Below are positions 28,079-34,758 of a stretch of 34,758 nucleotides of DNA, piece after piece; the stretch's first letter is position 1, and each line of letters begins with the position of its first letter. This DNA comes from Paenibacillus forsythiae T98. GTDB taxonomy: Bacteria; Bacillota; Bacilli; Paenibacillales; Paenibacillaceae. The translations under genes were made by a program, and so were the position numbers. The notes beneath the pieces were generated by a model. The model ran no database searches. It saw only the letters and a list, made by a program, of their open reading frames with translations, and was not told the origin of the DNA. Location of the stretch: positions 1-34,758 of the forward strand of contig NZ_ASSC01000352.1 of NCBI RefSeq assembly GCF_000520735.1, given 5' to 3'.

Positions 28079-28107
28079 AATATAAAGCCAGTTCTTTTAA
28101 TAGTCAA
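28079..28107 (-). promoter_or_regulatory. Sigma-A promoter of the NRPS operon
   Basis: On the reverse strand a -35 TTGACT (28107-28102) and a -10 TATATT (28084-28079) are separated by 17 bases. The start near 28072 gives a leader of about 230 bases before the first full gene at 27843. The AT-rich stretch from here to 28240 holds no gene I can support. Confidence 0.72.
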
Positions 28108-28242
28108 TCATTTTTTTCCATTTTTAAAATATAATTACTTTTATATACTTATTTTGGTTTTATTTAAATAATAACTAAAATTAGAACTATATGCGCATTA
28201 ATGTTGTTAAGTATTTTTTTCGTATATTAATAGAAATGTTAT

Positions 28243-28374
28243 GTGCATGAGAGATCTAGGTGTCGTCACCTCCAAGCGGAATTGCATGCGCTTTACGAAC
28301 GCTATCTCAAGTTGCTCCGTGCTTCGGTGACCGACCATCTTCGCGAGAAGTTGGCAGAAGTCGTGCGGAAATAG
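28243..28374 (+). pseudogene. Small GC-rich coding remnant at the island border
   Basis: Base composition changes abruptly from AT-rich to GC-rich at about 28255. In the plus-strand frame, 28267-28374 reads as 35 codons with a protein-like helix (HLQAELHALYERYLKLL, then VTDHLREKLAEVVRK) and a TAG stop. A GTG at 28243 is in frame but has no ribosome binding site. This looks like the C-terminal leftover of a larger gene cut at the border; I cannot name the family. The GC-rich segment continues without a clear gene to about 28440. Confidence 0.3.
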
Positions 28375-28482
28375 AGCGACCTGCTCCTTTCCCGAGGAGA
28401 ACTCAGCCCGAAAAAGGAAACGGGACGCTGTATGGGGTACAGGAAGAATTTAACGGAAGTATTTAGCTGAATGTAACAAATG

Positions 28483-28516
28483 AACAGTGAACAGAGGGCT
28501 CCCTCTGCTCACTGTT
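28483..28516 (-). terminator. Stem-loop after the nitroreductase gene
   Basis: AACAGTGA-A-CAGAGGG and CCCTCTG-C-TCACTGTT form a long stem with one internal A/C mismatch and a two-base loop. On the reverse strand it follows the nitroreductase stop by 32 bases and is followed by a weak T-rich tract (TCATTTGTT), consistent with the end of the PKS-nitroreductase transcript. Confidence 0.65.
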
Positions 28517-28548
28517 TCGGTTGCCTGCACTTTAGGAGGCATTATTTC

Positions 28549-29739
28549 TCATTCCGAAATCAAATCTGTAACCTCGCGTCTCATGCTGAGCGGGGTATTC
28601 TGTGTCGGCTGGCCCAAACGGATCAGGAGCTGGATCGTTCCGCCCGCCGAGGCGTATTCCTTGTGAATCTCGCTGTAAGCCTGCCGCATTTCCGGATATT
28701 CCTCCAATGCCTGGCTCAGAGGCTGCATCACAAGCCCTGCCTCATGCGCGGCAAGAATTAGCCTGCTGTACAGCATGCCCGCCTTAACCTGGCTGGTCCG
28801 GCTGTTATCCTTGCTAAGAATCAAGGCATACGCCGGTGTATGGCCAGCCGCAGTTTGGGCCGCTTGAACGGCCAGCTTGGCCGAAGCTTCCTCATTGTTC
28901 ATGGATGGAATCAACGTAATTAATCCTTGCAGCAGATGTTTTTTTAGTCCGGTGACGCCTTGGCCCTCGAAGGAGTATCCAAAGCGATATTGATTCTTCT
29001 GATACTCATTGGAGCGGAATATTCGGGCCGCTTCGTCGTTCATCCGCCTTAGTCCGGTTTCGATGACCGTACTCTCCACGCCGTAAACACCAAACCTCCC
29101 GATATCCGCTTTATCGCTTAGAATGGACAGGGTCAAGTCTTCCTCCGTATTCGTTTGTTTCAGCCTGCGGATTTGATCCGGTGTGATCGCATCCGGCCGA
29201 TAGGCCATTCTATTGGTATCCGGCAAGAACATGAATTCATAAAGCGGATTGTGCTGCGGCGTGGCTCTGGACAGCGTAATCTTCGCGGCCGGCTTCTGAT
29301 CCATGCTTTCTCTTAACTGCTGTTCATCGTACTCCCCATCCGGAAACAGCTTGATATCTGCGGCATATCCCAGCCGCTCGCCGGCTATCCGCATATATTC
29401 CAAGAAAGTGCCTTGCGAAACCAGCGTTTGCCGGGCCACGGGGTCTGATTCCGGCGCCAGCCGCTCACTGTCGGTATAAAGGTACAGCACCAGCGGGTTC
29501 TTTCTATCCAGACGGAGCTTCCATGGCTGCATGTTGTGGCTGTTCGCGGCCAATAATCCATGAGCTATCAGTTGCACTCGCGGGTCCTGGAACTGTTCGA
29601 AGTAATCCCGCTTCCAGGGATCGAGATACTCGGCCTTCTTCAGCGCGCCGCTGGCTGTAAGCAAGGTCAAGACCAGCAGAGCGACGAGAACAGCTGCGGA
29701 CAGGATAACGGTCAGCGTGATTTTGTAGCCCTTGCTCAT
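28549..29739 (-). CDS. Acg-like FMN-binding nitroreductase family protein with N-terminal membrane anchor
   Basis: The 396-residue protein has one N-terminal membrane segment (about 9-29) followed by a nitroreductase-fold region: LLAANSHNMQPWKLRL at about 64-79 is the flavin-binding start typical of the Acg family of DosR-type nitroreductases, and GTIQLLIRLGQP followed by RREV near the end is its usual C-terminal motif. Members bind flavin, but several seem to sequester it rather than reduce nitro compounds; activity here is unknown. The ATG at 29739 has GGGAGAGG just upstream and lies only 12 bases after the PKS stop, so it is cotranscribed with the PKS and is probably its last gene. It could tailor the polyketide or protect against it. 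The GC content matches the PKS, not the NRPS region. Confidence 0.82.
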   Translation of the reverse strand: MSKGYKITLTVILSAAVLVALLVLTLLTASGALKKAEYLDPWKRDYFEQFQDPRVQLIAHGLLAANSHNMQPWKLRLDRKNPLVLYLYTDSERLAPESDPVARQTLVSQGTFLEYMRIAGERLGYAADIKLFPDGEYDEQQLRESMDQKPAAKITLSRATPQHNPLYEFMFLPDTNRMAYRPDAITPDQIRRLKQTNTEEDLTLSILSDKADIGRFGVYGVESTVIETGLRRMNDEAARIFRSNEYQKNQYRFGYSFEGQGVTGLKKHLLQGLITLIPSMNNEEASAKLAVQAAQTAAGHTPAYALILSKDNSRTSQVKAGMLYSRLILAAHEAGLVMQPLSQALEEYPEMRQAYSEIHKEYASAGGTIQLLIRLGQPTQNTPLSMRREVTDLISE

Positions 29740-29751
29740 GTTCCTCTCCCT

Positions 29752-32700
29752 TTATACCTCTATTTTTTTGAGCCCCGCCTGTTCCGCTCGCTCCTTATCT
29801 TGCTCCTTATATGGATGAACGGGTTCAAGTATCTCTGTCTCCTGTTCATACGAAACCTTGTAGGTCTCGTTGGCGAACGGATAGGTTGGCAGGAGAACCT
29901 TTCGCTCACGGGAATCAACAAGCCCGGACGGGTCAAATGGAACTCCAAGAACATACAGCTTCGCCATAACCTCCAGAAGCTTCTCGATGGCGTCACCATC
30001 CATGGCGAGGTTAAGGATTTGGAGTTTATCGGGATGATGGAACGGCAAGTTGACACGTTGGCTTCCGCAATGCAGCAGCACTTCTCCCGCACTCAAGGCT
30101 TCCGCAAAATCCCTCTCCTTCAATTTATTCCCTACTGCTTCCCTAATGAAAGACCACAGCTCGCCAGTGTGATTGCGATAGATTACGCCTGAAGGAGTGA
30201 TTACCGGGCACTTCATGCCGGCCTTGGCATCGGCTGCGGTCTCTATGGATGGCCCGCTGCCATCCTGGATGAACAATGCGGCTTGCCCAAGCGAAATTTG
30301 GCCGGTGAGAACGAGCGCCGCGAGTATGCCTGTTCCCTCCGCAAAAATTCCGGCAGGCCGGATTCCCGAACCAATCAGCAGGTGTGAAACCGCATATTGA
30401 ACAGCGAAGCATTCGAGCTGCTCTCCTCCACTCCCCGTCTCTTGCTTCGCCTTCCGGTAGGCGGAGCCAAAGCCGGGGAAGCGGGCGCAGAGCACATCCA
30501 GTTCGCTGCCGCCAACACTCAACTTACCGTCCAGCATAAGGTGAACCGCTGTAGCCCGGCCTGGATTCGAACGCCCTCTGTGAATTTCAGGCAGGGCTTC
30601 GCCATGTTCAACCGCCGACAGAATGCGGGTCAAATGCTCTCGGGATGCAATGACCGCCGCCGCTTTGACCGACAATTCTTTCTGTGAAAGATTCATTGTG
30701 CGGCATACGGAAGCCGCCCCAAGCTCCGCATGCTTCTCCAGATGCGCTCCGAGATTTCCGGCGACAGCCCGGATGCCTTGTTCATTTCGGCCTGTAAGCA
30801 GCAGCAGGTGCGGCCCGTTGTCCGCCGGGGAAGGAAGCGAGTCCGATGGCTGAGGCGCCTGCTCCAGAATAACATGAGCGTTGGTTCCTCCGAATCCGAA
30901 GGCATTGACACTTGCCCTGAGCGGAGCGCTACCTTCCGCCTTCCATGGTCTTGGATATTGATCGACCACATAGAACGGGGAATGCTCAAAATCAATATTC
31001 GGATTCGGCCGCTCATAATTCAGCGTATGCGGCAGAGTCTGATGCTTCATCGCAAGCACCACCTTAATCAGACTCGTCACCCCGGCGGCGGACAGCATGT
31101 GGCCAACGGAGGATTTTACCGAACCGATTCCGCAAAATTGGGTCTTGTCCGTAAAGCTGCTGAACGCCTGGGTCATTCCCTCAATTTCAATGGGGTCCCC
31201 AAGCGGCGTGGCTGTGCCGTGCGTTTCGACATACGAAATGGTCTCGGGATGAATCCCCGTCCGCCGGAACGCATCCCTGATCACCTCCGCCTGCCCTTGC
31301 GGTCTTGGCGCCGTAATTCCCTGGGAACGTCCATCGTTGTTCATAGCCGAGCCTTTGATTACGGCATGGATGCAATCGCCATCTCTCAGCGCGGCTTCAA
31401 GCGGCTTCAGCAGCACGGCCCCCGCCCCTTCGCCCAGCACCATGCCGTTCGCTCTGTGGTCAAACGGATAGCAGACTCCGGTCGGAGACAGCGCGGTCAC
31501 CCGGCTGAGGGAGACGAACGGCGTCGGGCTGAGGTTCAGGTTCACACCGCCCGCAATCGCCATTTCCGACTCTCCCGTGCGCAGACTTTCACAGGCCATA
31601 TGAATCGCCACCAGAGAAGAGGAGCAGGCGGAATTTACAATCAGGCTTGGCCCCGTCAAATTCAAGCAGTGGCTGACCCGCGCCGCAACCTCATTCAGGC
31701 CGTTGCCGGCGACCGTATCCGGAACGAGACGGGCCGGCTCCAGCACGCCGGAAATGCCGGCGAGAATTTCCCGCCGTTCTTCGGGACGCATCCGGTTGAA
31801 GACGGGGCTGTCCGCCAGACGGTTCTTAATCAGCATATAGGAACGGTAATTGGCGAAATGCTCCATATAGGTGTTCTGCTCGCAGCCTGCGAACACGCCG
31901 ATTTTACGGGTGCTGTATTTCCCTCCATACCCCGCTTGCTGCAAGGCCTCCCAGGCAATCTGCAGGAAGATTCGCTGCTGGGGATCGGCGGCTTCCGCTT
32001 CTTTCGGCGACATGCCGAAGAACAGCGGGTCAAAGTCATATGGAGCGTCAATAAAACCGCCCTGGCCGGTGTAGGTTGCATGAAGCGCATTGGCATCCGT
32101 GTTCACATGCTCATCATCAGACCATCTCCCGGGAGCAACGGGACGGATGGCGCTTCGGCCGTTAATCAGCAGCTCCCAGTATTCCTCTTGATTATTGGCT
32201 CCGGGTATGCGCAGACCGATCCCGATAATGGCGATGTCCTGCGGCTTGTCATTCTTCCTGCTTTCCTCTGTGATCTTGTTCTCTTCGTGACCAGCCATTA
32301 TCGCCGGCTCCGCCGCGAGCAGCTCTTCGATATATGCGGATAGCTCTTCCGGTGTCTGGTATTCAAAAATAAGCGTCGGATACAGTTCGGTATTCAATCT
32401 GCTGCCGAGCCTGGAAACCACCTGGACCGCCCCGAGTGAATCGAGTCCAAGGTCCATGAAGTTCCTGCCCGCCTCCAGATGGCGGACAGGAATTTGCAGC
32501 TGCTCGGCAACCGCCTGGTATACGATGTCCCGGACTTCCTTCGCGGAGCGGTATACAACCGGACGCGTGGTAGAATCGGCCACCGCAGGCTGCTGCTCTG
32601 CTCCGAGCATAGCGTGGTCCTCCTTCTTCTCCCCGCCCTTCACCAGATCGAGAATATGGATGACGTCAGGCCGGTCCGTGCCCAGGGCTCTCAGGAAAGC

Positions 32701-33030
32701 ATCGACAGCCTTGTCATGGACAAGCGGCTTTAGCCCTTGCGTTCTGAGCGTAAGCTCCAGGAGATCCCCAAATTCCGTTCCCGCACCCGTATCTGCCCAG
32801 AGCGAGTAGTTGATGGACAGGGAACGCCCTGGAGCATGCTCCTTGATCCGGCAGGAGCTATAGCCATTCAGGAAAGCGTTGGCCGCCGCATAATCTCCAA
32901 GACCCGAGGCCCAGGCTTTGCGGGTGGCCGAAACGGAAGACAGGGTCACGAAGAACCGCAGAGGCTCCTCTCGGGTAACGAGGGTCCGTAATAATGGTCC
33001 CCTTCCATTTGGGAGCCAGCACGCCCTCAA
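29752..33030 (-). CDS. Type I polyketide synthase, 3' fragment: end of KR - ACP - KS - inactive AT
   Basis: This is the C-terminal part of a PKS whose frame is broken near 32983. Genuine homology starts at LVTREEPLRFFVTLSSVSA; the codons from 33030 to about 32986 are out-of-frame sequence, so the ATG there is not a true start. Order: KR end with SS and DYAAANAFLN (Tyr codon at 32892-32890); ACP with GLDSLGAVQ around 32440; KS at about 32245-30870 with Cys in NSACSSS (codon 31626-31624), VETHGTATPLGDP and KSSVGHMLSAAG, so all three catalytic residues are present; then an AT-like domain in which the GHSxG motif reads AEGTG, so it lacks the nucleophilic serine. The protein ends with LPTYPF and a charged tail that may be a docking segment. 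No ACP follows the KS. The nitroreductase gene starts 12 bases later. Confidence 0.85.
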   Translation of the reverse strand: MRACWLPNGRGPLLRTLVTREEPLRFFVTLSSVSATRKAWASGLGDYAAANAFLNGYSSCRIKEHAPGRSLSINYSLWADTGAGTEFGDLLELTLRTQGLKPLVHDKAVDAFLRALGTDRPDVIHILDLVKGGEKKEDHAMLGAEQQPAVADSTTRPVVYRSAKEVRDIVYQAVAEQLQIPVRHLEAGRNFMDLGLDSLGAVQVVSRLGSRLNTELYPTLIFEYQTPEELSAYIEELLAAEPAIMAGHEENKITEESRKNDKPQDIAIIGIGLRIPGANNQEEYWELLINGRSAIRPVAPGRWSDDEHVNTDANALHATYTGQGGFIDAPYDFDPLFFGMSPKEAEAADPQQRIFLQIAWEALQQAGYGGKYSTRKIGVFAGCEQNTYMEHFANYRSYMLIKNRLADSPVFNRMRPEERREILAGISGVLEPARLVPDTVAGNGLNEVAARVSHCLNLTGPSLIVNSACSSSLVAIHMACESLRTGESEMAIAGGVNLNLSPTPFVSLSRVTALSPTGVCYPFDHRANGMVLGEGAGAVLLKPLEAALRDGDCIHAVIKGSAMNNDGRSQGITAPRPQGQAEVIRDAFRRTGIHPETISYVETHGTATPLGDPIEIEGMTQAFSSFTDKTQFCGIGSVKSSVGHMLSAAGVTSLIKVVLAMKHQTLPHTLNYERPNPNIDFEHSPFYVVDQYPRPWKAEGSAPLRASVNAFGFGGTNAHVILEQAPQPSDSLPSPADNGPHLLLLTGRNEQGIRAVAGNLGAHLEKHAELGAASVCRTMNLSQKELSVKAAAVIASREHLTRILSAVEHGEALPEIHRGRSNPGRATAVHLMLDGKLSVGGSELDVLCARFPGFGSAYRKAKQETGSGGEQLECFAVQYAVSHLLIGSGIRPAGIFAEGTGILAALVLTGQISLGQAALFIQDGSGPSIETAADAKAGMKCPVITPSGVIYRNHTGELWSFIREAVGNKLKERDFAEALSAGEVLLHCGSQRVNLPFHHPDKLQILNLAMDGDAIEKLLEVMAKLYVLGVPFDPSGLVDSRERKVLLPTYPFANETYKVSYEQETEILEPVHPYKEQDKERAEQAGLKKIEV

Positions 33031-34758
33031 TGTCGTTCACGCTTCGGCCAAGAAGCTTATGCGGAGTGTACTCCAGCTGCCCCGCCGCATGAATAACGCC
33101 GTGCAGAGGGCCGTAGGCGGCGTGAATCTTGCGCAGTAAATCCTCCATATCCGCCTGACTGGTAACATCAACGGCGGCATACATCACCTGAGCGCCCAAC
33201 TCTTCCAGCGCCGGCATGAGACGGGAATCGGGAGGAAGCTGCTTTCTCCCTGTAAGAACTACATTGATCCGTGCTTGCCGCGCCAGCCCCAGAGCGATTT
33301 GGCTGCCCACCAGCCCTGTGCCGCCAGTGATCAGGTACGTCTCCCCGTCATGCAGCTCGATGCTCTTTCCGACCGCCGGCGGAGACATTTTCTTCAAGGT
33401 GCGCACATAACGCACTCCGCCGCGTATGGCCGCAATCGACTCCTCATCGGCCTTCTGCTTCATGGCCGTCGTCAACGCTTGGGCAAAATCCCGGCTTGAT
33501 GGATACTCTTCCTTGTTCATATCGATCACCGAGACCTGGATTCCGTCGTTCTCAAGATCCATGACCTGGGCCAGTGTAGCGGCCGCCGCTTGATTCGGAT
33601 TGCCCCTGCCCGCATCAGCGGGGAGTTGATAGGCTTTATCCGTAACGATAACAAGCTGCGCTCCGCCAAGCCCGCAGCGGACCATGCCTTGTCCAAAGTG
33701 AAGCAGACTGTAGAAATGTTCATTCATGCTGCCGTTATTCAGCAGATTTTCGGTCTGAAGCTCCGCTTGCAGGTAATTGGACAGATGGATAATAGCCGAT
33801 ACCCGGCCCGGCATTTGTTTCAGTACATCCGTGTAGTGCTCCGCATTGTCCGCCCGGATGGTAAATCTGCGCTCACCGTCGTACGCGAACTCCTCGCCAA
33901 AGGTGACATAGTAGAGCGGGTTCCGTTCCGGGTCCATGGCGCGCTCCAGCTCCCTGCCAATCTCAGGGCTGCCGCCGCATACCAGCACCGCTCCTTCATT
34001 GATCGGGGCGCTGTCCGTGAGAGTTTCAGGCTTCCACTGCCATTCATAGAACCAGTCGCTGCCATTTGCGGTATAAGAAGCGGCGGAGCCAGCTCCAAAG
34101 TCAGGCTTGAATGTCTTGTGCTCGAAAGGATAGGCCGGCAGCGCCACTTTTCGGCAGGCATGACGGGGCTCGATCGCCATCCAATTGAGCTTGACTCCAA
34201 GAGAAAATAGTTGCCCAAGCATACCGAGCCAGGTATCCCAATTATCTTTCTTGCGGCTAAGGGTATGGAGCACCTGCGGCTTGTTCAAGTGACTCAAGCC
34301 TCCGGCCATTCCGGCGAGGATAGCGTCCGGTCCGCATTCGACCAGAATCGAAACGCCCTGGTCCACAGCGCAGGCTATGCTCTGCTCAAACTTTACAGCC
34401 TCCAGAATATGCCGCATCCAGTACTCCGCCGTCAGCGGCTCCTGGATGACCTCGGCGCTCACATTGGAGATGATCGGAATTTGCGGGGCATGGAACGGCG
34501 TAGCTTCCAGCTCCCGCTTGAACGCTTCCAGCATCGGTTTCATCAGCGGCGTGTGAAAGGCCTGGGAAACATTCAGCTTCTTCACTCCGATTCCCTGTGC
34601 CTGCATTGCGGATACGAAGGCTTCCACCGCCTCCGCCGTTCCCGATACAACCTGATGCGTGATATTATATCCGGCAAGCCACAGGGAACCTTCAAACGGC
34701 TGAATCAACGTCTCAAGCCTGCTGCCTGAAGTAAACACGGCGGCCATGGCTCCCCCTG
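32858..34758 (-). CDS. Type I polyketide synthase, 5' fragment: AT (C-terminal half) - KR (partial)
   Basis: The frame is open at the right edge, so the gene starts outside the window; an internal ATG at 34747 is not a real start because AT sequence precedes and follows it. From 34756 it encodes the second half of an acyltransferase (MAAVFTSG, HQVVSG, then SQAFHTPLMKPML; the AFH form suggests malonyl-CoA use) and a post-AT LPAYPFEHKTF. A ketoreductase structural subdomain and the KR Rossmann start TYLITGGTGLVGSQIA with VIHAAGQLEY follow. After KWKGTIITD the frame turns to nonsense and stops at 32858. The other fragment (to 29752) continues the KR exactly, so both are one broken gene. The AT active-site serine lies outside the window. 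Confidence 0.85.
   Translation of the reverse strand, partial: GGAMAAVFTSGSRLETLIQPFEGSLWLAGYNITHQVVSGTAEAVEAFVSAMQAQGIGVKKLNVSQAFHTPLMKPMLEAFKRELEATPFHAPQIPIISNVSAEVIQEPLTAEYWMRHILEAVKFEQSIACAVDQGVSILVECGPDAILAGMAGGLSHLNKPQVLHTLSRKKDNWDTWLGMLGQLFSLGVKLNWMAIEPRHACRKVALPAYPFEHKTFKPDFGAGSAASYTANGSDWFYEWQWKPETLTDSAPINEGAVLVCGGSPEIGRELERAMDPERNPLYYVTFGEEFAYDGERRFTIRADNAEHYTDVLKQMPGRVSAIIHLSNYLQAELQTENLLNNGSMNEHFYSLLHFGQGMVRCGLGGAQLVIVTDKAYQLPADAGRGNPNQAAAATLAQVMDLENDGIQVSVIDMNKEEYPSSRDFAQALTTAMKQKADEESIAAIRGGVRYVRTLKKMSPPAVGKSIELHDGETYLITGGTGLVGSQIALGLARQARINVVLTGRKQLPPDSRLMPALEELGAQVMYAAVDVTSQADMEDLLRKIHAAYGPLHGVIHAAGQLEYTPHKLLGRSVNDIEGVLAPKWKGTIITDPRYPRGASAVLRDPVFRFGHPQSLGLGSWRLCGGQRFPEWL
32982..32984 (-). 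other. Frameshift site in the PKS ketoreductase domain
   Basis: The reverse strand reads GGACCCTCGTTACC. Removing one C of the CCC run joins the two fragments as KGTIITDLVTREEPLRFF, a normal KR sequence. The +1 shift is therefore one extra base, either a true mutation or a sequencing or assembly error. Confidence 0.85.

Noticed and set aside
7912..28266. Attachment-site repeat flanking the island
   Set aside because: Only a 7-base TGTCGTC is shared between the tRNA 3' end and the right border, and no integrase gene is present, so att sites are not supported.
30730..32343. 537-codon plus-strand open frame opposite the PKS ketosynthase
   Set aside because: The opposite strand encodes an intact KS-ACP region with all motifs; this frame has no domain and arises from GC-rich codon bias.
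9470..34758. One PKS-NRPS hybrid cluster making a single product
   Set aside because: The NRPS has its own fatty acid loading module and promoter, base composition differs strongly between the loci, and a terminator-like stem separates them. Two neighbouring clusters fit better, although a link cannot be excluded.
1..34758. CRISPR arrays, insertion sequences, rRNA genes
   Set aside because: No spaced direct repeats, transposase motifs or rRNA segments were seen; the only long repeats are the homologous NRPS modules.

Overview
The window looks like a chromosomal segment from a Gram-positive Bacillota, most likely Paenibacillus or a close relative. I infer this from the core gene block alaS - ireB - ruvX - DUF1292 x2 - mltG - U32 family, from a T-box leader in front of alaS, from strong AGGAGG-type ribosome binding sites, and from sigma-A promoters. 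No species can be named from the sequence. Every protein gene is on the minus strand; the only plus-strand gene is a tRNA.

Region 1 (1-7640) is GC-rich core chromosome. From high to low coordinates it holds a catalytically odd short-chain dehydrogenase, alaS with its own promoter and T-box riboswitch, an overlapping operon of ireB, ruvX and two DUF1292 proteins, mltG, and the start of a U32/TrhP-type protein that runs off the left edge. Region 2 (7774-7963) is tRNA-Pro(CGG) with its own promoter and terminator.

Region 3 (about 8000-28250) is clearly AT-rich compared with both sides and looks acquired. It is one biosynthetic unit read leftwards. A promoter at 28079-28107 and a long leader with a palindrome and a 13-codon upstream ORF precede a secreted permuted-papain (YiiX/C92-like) protein carrying a duplicated repeat. 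Next come a membrane-anchored protein of unknown function, a 5355-residue NRPS and an MFS exporter. The NRPS reads FAAL-T, then four C-A-T modules, then a divergent epimerase-like domain, with no thioesterase. Hand-read specificity codes suggest Lys, Orn, Ser and Glu, so the expected product is an N-acylated, partly cationic tetrapeptide, possibly an intermediate. I do not recognise this combination as a known compound.

Region 4 (about 28240-34758) is GC-rich again. A small boundary segment holds a broken coding remnant. Then come an Acg-like nitroreductase and, immediately upstream of it, the end of a type I polyketide synthase (AT-KR-ACP-KS-inactive AT) that continues past the right edge. 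The PKS reading frame is broken by one apparent extra base in the KR domain. The difference in base composition suggests that the PKS and NRPS loci are separate clusters that happen to be neighbours.
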